Positions 24,853-39,343 of a stretch of 64,000 bases of DNA are shown piece after piece. A program made the translations under genes and the position numbers. The stretch spans positions 101,997,816 to 102,061,815 of the forward strand of contig CM072801.1 of the NCBI GenBank assembly GCA_037013495.1. Reading direction: 5' to 3'. This DNA comes from Hippophae tibetana (Eukaryota; Streptophyta; Magnoliopsida; Rosales; Elaeagnaceae). The notes under the pieces are model-generated. The model saw nothing but the letters and a program-made list of their open reading frames with translations, made no database searches and was not told where the DNA came from. The first letter of the stretch is position 1; each line of letters opens with the position of its first letter.

Positions 24853-26558
24853 TCAAAGGAAAGAGAAAGATTGAATTGTAAAGAACATGGTTAATATGAT
24901 CAAATTGGAAAAATAAAGAACAAGAATAGAAAACCATGCAAAAGGTGAGGCCAAACTATAAGACGTCAGAAAGTAGTGTAAGTGATCGAATTTGGGTTCT
25001 AAAACGGTGATCAATGAACTATTGTTTCCTTTATGTTTTTGCAAATAGAAATGCGCTGCGATTTGATATATTATAATAGTCATTTGGATACACGTGTTAA
25101 AAGTTATAACAGTTTAAACAAAAAATCCCAATAAATAATTTCTTTTTTTTAAACTACGAACTCCAGAAATTTTGAAGTTTTTTATTCAGGAACAAAGGTA
25201 GGTTGAACACTGAAAACAAAAGAAGAGGAAAATGATACAGTGAATTAAAAGAAGAGTAAGAAATGCAATGCAAATAAGAAAATAGTTACAATTAAATATA
25301 AAGAAATGCAAAGTCATGTAGAAAATATTTGTTTCTTTAATTGTGATTTGGAACCAAAGAATGCAAAAAACAATATAATACAAAATTTTATTCATTCTAA
25401 AATTCAAAAAATAAAACAAAGAAGAGGAAAATGCTATAGTGAATTAAAAGAAAAGTACGCAATGAAATGAAAATAAGAAAATAATGACAACAAAATCTAA
25501 AGAAAACAAAAGACTTGTAGAAAATATTTGTTTCTTTAATTGTGATTTAGAACAAAAGAATGCAAAAAACAATAAAGTTTAAACTTTTATTAAATCTGAA
25601 ATTCAAAAAATATATATATTAAGATAAATATATTATTTTGAGAAGCAAGGCTTTGATACCAAATGATACAGATCCTTTATGCAAACAATTTTGGAACCCA
25701 TGAACTCAAAGGAAAGAGAAAGATTGAATTGTAAAGAACATGGTTAATATGATCAAATTGGAACAATAAAGAACAAGAATAGAAAACCACGCAAAAGGTG
25801 AAGCCAAACTATAAGACGTCAGAAAGTAGTGTAAGTGATCAAATTTGGGTTCTAAAACGGTGATCATTGAACTATTGTTTCCTTTATGTTTTTGCAAATA
25901 GAAATGCGCTGCGATTTGATATATTATAATAGTCATTTGGATACACGTGTTAAAAGTTATAACAGTTTAAACAAAAAATCCCAATAAATAATTTCTTTTT
26001 TTTAAACTAGGAACTCCAGAAATTTTGAAGTTTTTTATTCAGGAACAAAGGTAGGTTGAACACTGAAAACAAAGAAGAGGAAAATGATACAGTGAATTAA
26101 AAGAAGAGTAAGAAATGCAATGCAAATAAGAAAATAGTTACAATTAAATATAAAGAAAAGCAAAGTCTTGTAGAAAATATTTGTTTCTTTAATTGTGATT
26201 TGGAACCAAAGAATGCAAAAAACAATATAATGGAAAATTTTATTCATTCTAAAATTCAAAAAATAAAACAAAGAAGAGGAAAATGCTATAGTGAATTAAA
26301 AGAAAAGTACGTAATGAAATGAAAATAAGAAAATAATGACAACAAAATCTAAAGAAAACAAAAGACTTGTAGAAAATATTTGTTTCTTTAATTGTGATTT
26401 AGAACAAAAGAATGCAAAAAACAATAAAGTTTAAACTTTTATTAAATCTGAAATTCAAAAAATAGATATATTAAGATAAATATATTATTTTGGGGAAGCA
26501 AGGCTTTGATACCAAATGATACGGATCCTTTATGCAAAAAAATTTGGAACCTATTAAC
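24853..26558. repeat. Units 30-31, displaced 853-bp subtype pair
   Basis: Unit 30 carries the full 853-bp subtype haplotype, plus the CpG-to-TpG change accatgc near 24936. Unit 31 is the gatcattgaac hybrid type. They match units 23-24 in order and sequence but sit between two copies of the 27-29 trimer, so they entered by exchange or the trimer was copied across them. Confidence 0.75.
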
Positions 26559-29500
26559 TCAAAGGAATGAGAAAGATTGAATTGCAAAGAACATGGTTAA
26601 TATGATCAAATTGGAAAAATAAAGAACTAGAATAGAAAACCACGCAAAAGGTGAGGCCAAACTATAAGACGTCGGAAAGTAGTGTAAGTGATCGAATTTG
26701 GGTTCTAAAACGGTGATCACGGAACTATTGTTTCCTTTATGTTTTTGCAAATAGAAATCCGCTGCGATTTGATATATTATAATAGTCATTTGGATACACG
26801 TGTTAAAAGTTATAACAGTTTAAACAAAAAATCCCAATAAATAATTTCTTTTTTTTAAACTAGGAACTCCAGAAATTTTGAAGTTTTTTATTCAGGAACA
26901 AAGGTAGGTTGAACACTGAAAACAAAGAAGAGGAAAATGATACAGTGAATTAAAAGAAGAGTAAGAAATGCAATGCAAATAAGAAAATAGTTACAATTAA
27001 ATATAAAGAAATGCAAAGTCTTGTAGAAAATATTTGTTTCTTTAATTGTGATTTGGAACCAAAGAATGCAAAAAACAATATAATACAAAATTTAATTCAT
27101 TCTAAAATTCAAAAAATAAAACAAAGAAGAGGAAAATGCTATAGTGAATTAAAAGAAAAGTACGCAATGAAATGAAAATAAGAAAATAATGACAACAAAA
27201 TCTAAAGAAAACAAAAGACTTGTAGAAAATATTTGTTTCTTTAATTGTGATTTAGAACAAAAGAATGCAAAAAACAATAAAGTTTAAACTTTTATTAAAT
27301 CTGAAATTCAAAAAATAGATATATTAAGATAAATATATTATTTTGGGAAGCCAGGCTTTGATACCAAATGATACAGATCCTTTATGCAAACAATTTTGGA
27401 ACCCATGAACTCAAAGGAAAGAGAAAGATTGAATTGCAAAGAACATGGTTAATATGATCAAATTGGAACAATAAAGAACAAGAATAGAAAACCACGCAAA
27501 AGGTGAAGCCAAACTATAAGACGTCGGAAAGTATTGTAAGTGATCAAATTTGGGTTCTAAAACGGTGATCACTGAACTATTGTTTCCTTTATGTTTTTGC
27601 AAATAGAAATGCGCTGCGATTTGATATATTATAATAGTCATTTGGATACACGTGTTAAAAGTTATAACAGTTTAAACAAAAAATCCCAATAAATAATTTC
27701 TTTTTTTTAAACTACGAACTCCAGAAATTTTGAAGTTTTTTATTCAGGAACAAAGGTAGGTTGAACACTGAAAACAAAGAAGAGGAAAATGATACAGTGA
27801 ATTAAAAGAAGAGTAAGAAATGCAATGCAAATAAGAAAATAGTTACAATTAAATATAAAGAAAAGCAAAGTCTTGTAGAAAATATTTGTTTCTTTAATTG
27901 TGATTTGGAACCAAAGAATGCAAAAAACAATATAATGGAAAATTTTATTCATTCTAAAATTCAAAAAATAAAACAAAGAAGAGGAAAATGCTATAGTGAA
28001 TTAAAAGAAAAGTACGTAATGAAATGAAAATAAGAAAATAATGACAACAAAATCTAAAGAAAACAAAAGACTTGTAGAAAATATTTGTTTCTTTAATTGT
28101 GATTTAGAACAAAAGAATGCAAAAAACAATAAAGTTTAAACTTTTATTAAATCTGAAATTCAAAAAATAGATATATTAAGATAAATATATTATTTTGGGA
28201 AGCAAGGCTTTGATACCAAATGATACGGATCCTTTATGCAAACAATTTTGGAACCCATGAACTCAAAGGAAAGAGAAAGATTGAATTGCAAAGAACATGG
28301 TTAATATGATCAAATTGGAACAATAAAGAACAAGAATAGAAAACCACGCAAAAGGTGAAGCCAAACTATAAGACGTCGGAAAGTAGTGTAAGTGATCAAA
28401 TTTGGGTTCTAAAACGGTGATCACTGAACTATTGTTTCCTTTATGTTTTTGCAAATAGAAATGCGCTGCGATTTGATATATTATAATAGTCATTTGGATA
28501 CACGTGTTAAAAGTTATAACAGTTTAAACAAAAAATCCCAATAAATAATTTCTTTTTTTTAAACTACGAACTCCAGAAATTTTGAAGTTTTTTATTCAGG
28601 AACAAAGGTAGGTTGAACACTGAAAACAAAGAAGAGGAAAATGATACAGTGAATTAAAAGAAGAGTAAGAAATGCAATGCAAATAAGAAAATAGTTACAA
28701 TTAAATATAAAGAAAAGCAAAGTCTTGTAGAAAATATTTGTTTCTTTAATTGTGATTTGGAACCAAAGAATGCAAAAAACAATATAATGGAAAATTTTAT
28801 TCATTCTAAAATTCAAAAAATAAAACAAAGAAGAGGAAAATGCTATAGTGAATTAAAAGAAAAGTACGTAATGAAATGAAAATAAGAAAATAATGACAAC
28901 AAAATCTAAAGAAAACAAAAGACTTGTAGAAAATATTTGTTTCTTTAATTGTGATTTAGAACAAAAGAATGCAAAAAACAATAAAGTTTAAACTTTTATT
29001 AAATCTGAAATTCAAAAAATAGATATATTAAGATAAATATATTATTTTGGGGAAGCAAGGCTTTGATACCAAATGATACGGATCCTTTATGCAAAAAAAT
29101 TTGGAACCTATTAACTCAAAGGAATGAGAAAGATTGAATTGCAAAGAACATGGTTAATATGATCAAATTGGAAAAATAAAGAACAAGAATAGAAAACCAC
29201 GCAAAAGGTGAGGCCAAACTATAAGACGTCGGAAAGTAGTGTAAGTGATCGAATTTGGGTTCTAAAACGGTGATCACGGAACTATTGTTTCCTTTATGTT
29301 TTTGCAAATAGAAATCCGCTGCGATTTGATATATTATAATAGTCATTTGGATACACGTGTTAAAAGTTATAACAGTTTAAACAAAAAATCCCAATAAATA
29401 ATTTCTTTTTTTTAAACTAGGAACTCCAGAAATTTTGAAGTTTTTTATTCAGGAACAAAGGTAGGTTGAACACTGAAAACAAAGAAGAGGAAAATGATAC

Positions 29501-31671
29501 AGTGAATTAAAAGAAGAGTAAGAAATGCAATGCAAATAAGAAAATAGTTACAATTAAATATAAAGAAATGCAAAGTCTTGTAGAAAATATTTGTTTCTTT
29601 AATTGTGATTTGGAACCAAAGAATGCAAAAAACAATATAATACAAAATTTAATTCATTCTAAAATTCAAAAAATAAAACAAAGAAGAGGAAAATGCTATA
29701 GTGAATTAAAAGAAAAGTACGCAATGAAATGAAAATAAGAAAATAATGACAACAAAATCTAAAGAAAACAAAAGACTTGTAGAAAATATTTGTTTCTTTA
29801 ATTGTGATTTAGAACAAAAGAATGCAAAAAACAATAAAGTTTAAACTTTTATTAAATCTGAAATTCAAAAAATAGATATATTAAGATAAATATATTATTT
29901 TGGGAAGCCAGGCTTTGATACCAAATGATACAGATCCTTTATGCAAACAATTTTGGAACCCATGAACTCAAAGGAAAGAGAAAGATTGAATTGCAAAGAA
30001 CATGGTTAATATGATCAAATTGGAACAATAAAGAACAAGAATAGAAAACCACGCAAAAGGTGAAGCCAAACTATAAGACGTCGGAAAGTATTGTAAGTGA
30101 TCAAATTTGGGTTCTAAAACGGTGATCACTGAACTATTGTTTCCTTTATGTTTTTGCAAATAGAAATGCGCTGCGATTTGATATATTATAATAGTCATTT
30201 GGATACACGTGTTAAAAGTTATAACAGTTTAAACAAAAAATCCCAATAAATAATTTCTTTTTTTTAAACTACGAACTCCAGAAATTTTGAAGTTTTTTAT
30301 TCAGGAACAAAGGTAGGTTGAACACTGAAAACAAAGAAGAGGAAAATGATACAGTGAATTAAAAGAAGAGTAAGAAATGCAATGCAAATAAGAAAATAGT
30401 TACAATTAAATATAAAGAAAAGCAAAGTCTTGTAGAAAATATTTGTTTCTTTAATTGTGATTTGGAACCAAAGAATGCAAAAAACAATATAATGGAAAAT
30501 TTTATTCATTCTAAAATTCAAAAAATAAAACAAAGAAGAGGAAAATGCTATAGTGAATTAAAAGAAAAGTACGTAATGAAATGAAAATAAGAAAATAATG
30601 ACAACAAAATCTAAAGAAAACAAAAGACTTGTAGAAAATATTTGTTTCTTTAATTGTGATTTAGAACAAAAGAATGCAAAAAACAATAAAGTTTAAACTT
30701 TTATTAAATCTGAAATTCAAAAAATAGATATATTAAGATAAATATATTATTTTGGGAAGCAAGGCTTTGATACCAAATGATACGGATCCTTTATGCAAAC
30801 AATTTTGGAACCCATGAACTCAAAGGAAAGAGAAAGATTGAATTGCAAAGAACATGGTTAATATGATCAAATTGGAACAATAAAGAACAAGAATAGAAAA
30901 CCACGCAAAAGGTGAAGCCAAACTATAAGACGTCGGAAAGTAGTGTAAGTGATCAAATTTGGGTTCTAAAACGGTGATCACTGAACTATTGTTTCCTTTA
31001 TGTTTTTGCAAATAGAAATGCGCTGCGATTTGATATATTATAATAGTCATTTGGATACACGTGTTAAAAGTTATAACAGTTTAAACAAAAAATCCCAATA
31101 AATAATTTCTTTTTTTTAAACTACGAACTCCAGAAATTTTGAAGTTTTTTATTCAGGAACAAAGGTAGGTTGAACACTGAAAACAAAGAAGAGGAAAATG
31201 ATACAGTGAATTAAAAGAAGAGTAAGAAATGCAATGCAAATAAGAAAATAGTTACAATTAAATATAAAGAAAAGCAAAGTCTTGTAGAAAATATTTGTTT
31301 CTTTAATTGTGATTTGGAACCAAAGAATGCAAAAAACAATATAATGGAAAATTTTATTCATTCTAAAATTCAAAAAATAAAACAAAGAAGAGGAAAATGC
31401 TATAGTGAATTAAAAGAAAAGTACGTAATGAAATGAAAATAAGAAAATAATGACAACAAAATCTAAAGAAAACAAAAGACTTGTAGAAAATATTTGTTTC
31501 TTTAATTGTGATTTAGAACAAAAGAATGCAAAAAACAATAAAGTTTAAACTTTTATTAAATCTGAAATTCAAAAAATAGATATATTAAGATAAATATATT
31601 ATTTTGGGAAGCAAGGCTTTGATACCAAATGATACGGATCCTTTATGCAAACAATTTTGGAACCCATGAAC
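26559..31671. repeat. Two tandem copies of the 2,557-bp trimer (units 32-34, 35-37)
   Basis: Units 32/35, 33/36 and 34/37 match almost perfectly at 2,557 bp. Unit 33 and unit 36 both have ccaggc and gtattgtaag, as does unit 28 in the first copy. One private difference is gaactagaat near 26625. This is the cleanest short higher-order repeat in the window. Confidence 0.88.
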
Positions 31672-34600
31672 TCAAAGGAAAGAGAAAGATTGAATTGCAA
31701 AGAACATGGTTAATATGATAAAATTGGAACAATAAAGAACAAGAATAGAAAACCACGCCAAAGGTGAGGCCAAACTATAAGACGTCGGAAAGTAGTGTAA
31801 GTGATCAAATTTGGGTTCTAAAACGGTGATCACTGAACTATTGTTTCCTTTATGTTTTTGCAAATAGAAATGCGCTGCGATTTGATATATTATAATAGTC
31901 ATTTGGATACACGTGTTAAAAGTTATAACAGTTTAAACAAAAAATCCCAATAAATAATTTCTTTTTTTTAAACTACGAACTCCAGAAATTTTGAAGTTTT
32001 TAATTCAGGAACAAAGGTAGGTTGAACACTGAAAACAAAGAAGAGGAAAATGATACAGTGAATTAAAAGAAGAGTAAGAAATGCAATGCAAATAAGAAAA
32101 TAGTTACAATTAAATATAAAGAAAAGCAAAGTCTTGTAGAAAATATTTGTTTCTTTAATTGTGATTTGGAACCAAAGAATGCAAAAAACAATATAATGGA
32201 AAATTTTATTCATTCTAAAATTCAAAAAATAAAACAAAGAAGAGGAAAATGCTATAGTGAATTAAAAGAAAAGTACGCAATGAAATGAAAATAAGAAAAT
32301 AATGACAACAAAATCTAAAGAAAACAAAAGACTTGTAGAAAATATTTGTTTCTTTAATTGTGATTTGGAACAAAAGAATGCAAAAAACAATAAAATGGAA
32401 ACTTTTATTAAATTTAAAATTCAAAAAATAGATATATTAAGATAAATATATTATTTTGGGGAAGCAAGACTTTGATACCAAATGATACGGATCCTTTATG
32501 CAAACAATTTTGGAACCCATGAACTCAAAGGAAAGAGAAAGATTGAATTGCAAAGAACATGGTTAATATGATAAAATTGGAACAATAAAGAACAAGAATA
32601 GAAAACCACGCCAAAGGTGAAGCCAAACTATAAGACGTCGGAAAGTAGTGTAAGTGATCAAATTTGGGTTCTAAAACGGTGATCACTGAACTATTGTTTC
32701 CTTTATGTTTTTGCAAATAGAAATGCGCTGCGATTTGATATATTATAATAGTCATTTGGATACACGTGTTAAAAGTTATAACAGTTTAAACAAAAAATCC
32801 CAATAAATAATTTCTTTTTTTTAAACTACGAACTCCAGAAATTTTGAAGTTTTTAATTCAGGAACAAAGGTAGGTTGAACACTGAAAACAAAGAAGAGGA
32901 AAATGATACAGTGAATTAAAAGAAGAGTAAGAAATGCAATGCAAATAAGAAAATAGTTACAATTAAATATAAAGAAAAGCAAAGTCTTGTAGAAAATATT
33001 TGTTTCTTTAATTGTGATTTGGAACCAAAGAATGCAAAAAACAATATAATGGAAAATTTTATTCATTCTAAAATTCAAAAAATAAAACAAAGAAGAGGAA
33101 AATGCTATAGTGAATTAAAAGAAAAGTACGTAATGAAATGAAAATAAGAAAATAATGACAACAAAATCTAAAGAAAACAAAAGACTTGTAGAAAATATTT
33201 GTTTCTTTAATTGTGATTTGGAACAAAAGAATGCAAAAAACAATAAAGTTTAAACTTTTATTAAATCTGAAATTCAAAAAATAGATATATTAAGATAAAT
33301 ATATTATTTTGGGAAGCAAGGCTTTGATACCAAATGATACGGATCCTTTATGCAAACAATTTTGGAACCCATGAACTCAAAGGAAAGAGAAAGATTGAAT
33401 TGCAAAGAACATGGTTAATATGATAAAATTGGAACAATAAAGAACAAGAATAGAAAACCACGCCAAAGGTGAGGCCAAACTATAAGACGTCGGAAAGTAG
33501 TGTAAGTGATCAAATTTGGGTTCTAAAACGGTGATCACTGAACTATTGTTTCCTTTATGTTTTTGCAAATAGAAATGCGCTGCGATTTGATATATTATAA
33601 TAGTCATTTGGATACACGTGTTAAAAGTTATAACAGTTTAAACAAAAAATCCCAATAAATAATTTCTTTTTTTTAAACTACGAACTCCAGAAATTTTGAA
33701 GTTTTTTATTCAGGAACAAAGGTAGGTTGAACACTGAAAACAAAGAAGAGGAAAATGATACAGTGAATTAAAAGAAGAGTAAGAAATGCAATGCAAATAA
33801 GAAAATAGTTACAATTAAATATAAAGAAAAGCAAAGTCTTGTAGAAAATATTTGTTTCTTTAATTGTGATTTGGAACCAAAGAATGCAAAAAACAATATA
33901 ATGGAAAATTTTATTCATTCTAAAATCCAAAAAATAAAACAAAGAAGAGGAAAATGCTATAGTGAATTAAAAGAAAAGTACGCAATGAAATGAAAATAAG
34001 AAAATAATGACAACAAAATCTAAAGAAAACAAAAGACTTGTAGAAAATATTTGTTTCTTTAATTGTGATTTGGAACAAAAGAATGCAAAAAACAATAAAA
34101 TGGAAACTTTTATTAAATTTAAAATTCAAAAAATAGATATATTAAGATAAATATATTATTTTGGGGAAGCAAGGCTTTGATACCAAATGATACGGATCCT
34201 TTATGCAAACAATTTTGGAACCCATGAACTCAAAGGAAAGAGAAAGATTGAATTGCAAAGATCATGGTTAATATGATAAAATTGGAACAATAAAGAACAA
34301 GAATAGAAAACCACGCCAAAGGTGAGGCCAAACTATAAGACGTCGGAAAGTAGTGTAAGTGATCAAATTTGGGTTCTAAAACGGTGATCACTGAACTATT
34401 GTTTCCTTTATGTTTTTGCAAATAGAAATGCGCTGCGATTTGATATATTATAATAGTCATTTGGATACACGTGTTAAAAGTTATAACAGTTTAAACAAAA
34501 AATCCCAATAAATAATTTCTTTTTTTTAAACTAGGAACTCCAGAAATTTTGAAGTTTTTAATTCAGGAACAAAGGTAGGTTGAACACTGAAAACAAAGAA

Positions 34601-35934
34601 GAGGAAAATGATACAGTGAATTAAAAGAAGAGTAAGAAATGCAATGCAAATAAGAAAATAGTTACAATTAAATATAAAGAAAAGCAAAGTCTTGTAGAAA
34701 ATATTTGTTTCTTTAATTGTGATTTGGAACCAAAGAATGCAAAAAACAATATAATGGAAAATTTTATTCATTCTAAAATTCAAAAAATAAAACAAAGAAG
34801 AGGAAAATGCTATAGTGAATTAAAAGAAAAGTACGCAATGAAATGAAAATAAGAAAATAATGACAACAAAATCTAAAGAAAACAAAAGACTTGTAGAAAA
34901 TATTTGTTTCTTTAATTGTGATTTAGAACAAAAGAATGCAAAAAACAATAAAGTTTAAACTTTTATTAAATCTGAAATTCAAAAAATAGATATATTAAGA
35001 TAAATATATTATTTTGGGAAGCAAGGCTTTGATACCAAATGATACGGATCCTTTATGCAAACAATTTTGGAACCCATGAACTCAAAGGAAAGAGAAAGAT
35101 TGAATTGCAAAGAACATGGTTAATATGATAAAATTGGAACAATAAAGAACAAGAATAGAAAACCACGCCAAAGGTGAGGCCAAACTATAAGACGTCGGAA
35201 AGTAGTGTAAGTGATCAAATTTGGGTTCTAAAACGGTGATCACTGAACTATTGTTTCCTTTATGTTTTTGCAAATAGAAATGCGCTGCGATTTGATATAT
35301 TATAATAGTCATTTGGATACACGTGTTAAAAGTTATAACAGTTTAAACAAAAAATCCCAATAAATAATTTCTTTTTTTTAAACTACGAACTCCAGAAATT
35401 TTGAAGTTTTTAATTCAGGAACAAAGGTAGGTTGAACACTGAAAACAAAGAAGAGGAAAATGATACAGTGAATTAAAAGAAGAGTAAGAAATGCAATGCA
35501 AATAAGAAAATAGTTACAATTAAATATAAAGAAAAGCAAAGTCTTGTAGAAAATATTTGTTTCTTTAATTGTGATTTGGAACCAAAGAATGCAAAAAACA
35601 ATATAATGGAAAATTTTATTCATTCTAAAATTCAAAAAATAAAACAAAGAAGAGGAAAATGCTATAGTGAATTAAAAGAAAAGTACGCAATGAAATGAAA
35701 ATAAGAAAATAATGACAACAAAATCTAAAGAAAACAAAAGACTTGTAGAAAATATTTGTTTCTTTAATTGTGATTTGGAACAAAAGAATGCAAAAAACAA
35801 TAAAATGGAAACTTTTATTAAATTTAAAATTCAAAAAATAGATATATTAAGATAAATATATTATTTTGGGGAAGCAAGGCTTTGATACCAAATGATACGG
35901 ATCCTTTATGCAAAAAATTTTGGAACCTATTAAC
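31672..35934. repeat. Run of five units (38-42) of one subtype
   Basis: All five have gataaaatt, gaacaataaag, cgccaaagg and gatcaaattt; four of the five have tttttaattcagg, unit 40 does not. B alleles alternate between the A-like form and the common form, including a hybrid at about 33217-33250. Private changes are caaaatccaaaaaat near 33927 and gatcatgg near 34261. Confidence 0.8.
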
Positions 35935-38900
35935 TCAAAGGAATGAGAAAGATTGAATTGCAAAGAACATGGTTAATATGATCAAATTGGAAAAATAAAG
36001 AACAAGAATAGAAAACCACGCAAAAGGTGAGGCCAAACTATAAGACGTCGGAAAGTAGTGTAAGTGATCGAATTTGGGTTCTAAAACGGTGATCACGGAA
36101 CTATTGTTTCCTTTATGTTTTTGCAAATAGAAATCCGCTGCGATTTGATATATTATAATAGTCATTTGGATACACGTGTTAAAAGTTATAACAGTTTAAA
36201 CAAAAAATCCCAATAAATAATTTCTTTTTTTTAAACTAGGAACTCCAGAAATTTTGAAGTTTTTTATTCAGGAACAAAGGTAGGTTGAACACTGAAAACA
36301 AAGAAGAGGAAAATGATACAGTGAATTAAAAGAAGAGTAAGAAATGCAATGCAAATAAGAAAATAGTTACAATTAAATATAAAGAAATGCAAAGTCTTGT
36401 AGAAAATATTTGTTTCTTTAATTGTGATTTGGAACCAAAGAATGCAAAAAACAATATAATACAAAATTTAATTCATTCTAAAATTCAAAAAATAAAACAA
36501 AGAAGAGGAAAATGCTATAGTGAATTAAAAGAAAAGTACGCAATGAAATGAAAATAAGAAAATAATGACAACAAAATCTAAAGAAAACAAAAGACTTGTA
36601 GAAAATATTTGTTTCTTTAATTGTGATTTAGAACAAAAGAATGCAAAAAACAATAAAGTTTAAACTTTTATTAAATCTGAAATTCAAAAAATAGATATAT
36701 TAAGATAAATATATTATTTTGGGAAGCAAGGCTTTGATACCAAATGATACAGATCCTTTATGCAAACAATTTTGGAACCCATGAATTCAAAGGAAAGAGA
36801 AAGATTGAATTGCAAAGAACATGGTTAATATGATCAAATTGGAACAATAAAGAACAAGAATAGAAAACCACGCAAAAGGTGAAGCCAAACTATAAGACGT
36901 CGGAAAGTAGTGTAAGTGATCAAATTTGGGTTCTAAAACGGTGATCACTGAACTATTGTTTCCTTTATGTTTTTGCAAATAGAAATGCGCTGCGATTTGA
37001 TATATTATAATAGTCATTTGGATACACGTGTTAAAAGTTATAACAGTTTAAACAAAAAATCCCAATAAATAATTTCTTTTTTTTAAACTACGAACTCCAG
37101 AAATTTTGAAGTTTTTTATTCAGGAACAAAGGTAGGTTGAACACTGAAAACAAAGAAGAGGAAAATGATACAGTGAATTAAAAGAAGAGTAAGAAATGCA
37201 ATGCAAATAAGAAAATAGTTACAATTAAATATAAAGAAAAGCAAAGTCTTGTAGAAAATATTTGTTTCTTTAATTGTGATTTGGAACCAAAGAATGCAAA
37301 AAACAATATAATGGAAAATTTTATTCATTCTAAAATTCAAAAAATAAAACAAAGAAGAGGAAAATGCTATAGTGAATTAAAAGAAAAGTACGTAATGAAA
37401 TGAAAATAAGAAAATAATGACAACAAAATCTAAAGAAAACAAAAGACTTGTAGAAAATATTTGTTTCTTTAATTGTGATTTAGAACAAAAGAATGCAAAA
37501 AACAATAAAGTTTAAACTTTTATTAAATCTGAAATTCAAAAAATAGATATATTAAGATAAATATATTATTTTGGGAAGCAAGGCTTTGATACCAAATGAT
37601 ACGGATCCTTTATGCAAACAATTTTGGAACCCATGAACTCAAAGGAAAGAGAAAGATTGAATTGCAAAGAACATGGTTAATATGATCAAATTGGAACAAT
37701 AAAGAACAAGAATAGAAAACCACGCAAAAGGTGAAGCCAAACTATAAGACGTCGGAAAGTAGTGTAAGTGATCAAATTTGGGTTCTAAAACGGTGATCAC
37801 TGAACTATTGTTTCCTTTATGTTTTTGCAAATAGAAATGCGCTGCGATTTGATATATTATAATAGTCATTTGGATACACGTGTTAAAAGTTATAACAGTT
37901 TAAACAAAAAATCCCAATAAATAATTTCTTTTTTTTAAACTAGGAACTCCAGAAATTTTGAAGTTTTTTATTCAGGAACAAAGGTAGGTTGAACACTGAA
38001 AACAAAGAAGAGGAAAATGATACAGTGAATTAAAAGAAGAGTAAGAAATGCAATGCAAATAAGAAAATAGTTACAATTAAATATAAAGAAAAGCAAAGTC
38101 TTGTAGAAAATATTTGTTTCTTTAATTGTGATTTGGAACCAAAGAATGCAAAAAACAATATAATGGAAAATTTTATTCATTCTAAAATTCAAAAAATAAA
38201 ACAAAGAAGAGGAAAATGCTATAGTGAATTAAAAGAAAAGTACGCAATGAAATGAAAATAAGAAAATAATGACAACAAAATCTAAAGAAAACAAAAGACT
38301 TGTAGAAAATATTTGTTTCTTTAATTGTGATTTAGAACAAAAGAATGCAAAAAACAATAAAGTTTAAACTTTTATTAAATCTGAAATTCAAAAAATAGAT
38401 ATATTAAGATAAATATATTATTTTGGGAAGCAAGGCTTTGATACCAAATGATACGGATCCTTTATGCAAACAATTTTGGAACCCATGAACTCAAAGGAAA
38501 GAGAAAGATTGAATTGCAAAGAACATGGTTAATATGATAAAATTGGAACAATAAAGAACAAGAATAGAAAACCACGCCAAAGGTGAGGCCAAACTATAAG
38601 ACGTCGGAAAGTAGTGTAAGTGATCAAATTTGGGTTCTAAAACGGTGATCACTGAACTATTGTTTCCTTTATGTTTTTGCAAATAGAAATGCGCTGCGAT
38701 TTGATATATTATAATAGTCATTTGGATACACGTGTTAAAAGTTATAACAGTTTAAACAAAAAATCCCAATAAATAATTTCTTTTTTTTAAACTACGAACT
38801 CCAGAAATTTTGAAGTTTTTAATTCAGGAACAAAGGTAGGTTGAACACTGAAAACAAAGAAGAGGAAAATGATACAGTGAATTAAAAGAAGAGTAAGAAA

Positions 38901-39343
38901 TGCAATGCAAATAAGAAAATAGTTACAATTAAATATAAAGAAAAGCAAAGTCTTGTAGAAAATATTTGTTTCTTTAATTGTGATTTGGAACCAAAGAATG
39001 CAAAAAACAATATAATGGAAAATTTTATTCATTCTAAAATTCAAAAAATAAAACAAAGAAGAGGAAAATGCTATAGTGAATTAAAAGAAAAGTACGCAAT
39101 GAAATGAAAATAAGAAAATAATGACAACAAAATCTAAAGAAAACAAAAGACTTGTAGAAAATATTTGTTTCTTTAATTGTGATTTGGAACAAAAGAATGC
39201 AAAAAACAATAAAATGGAAACTTTTATTAAATTTAAAATTCAAAAAATAGATATATTAAGATAAATATATTATTTTGGGGAAGCAAGGCTTTGATACCAA
39301 ATGATACGGATCCTTTATGCAAAAAATTTTGGAACCTATTAAC
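35935..39343. repeat. Units 43-46, four-unit block
   Basis: Order: cacggaac/aaatccgc subtype, two plain 852-bp units with gaagcc, then the tttttaattcagg subtype. The tttttaattcagg subtype recurs after 3,409 bp (35082 to 38491), giving a four-unit period that matches units 26-29 in order. Confidence 0.75.
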
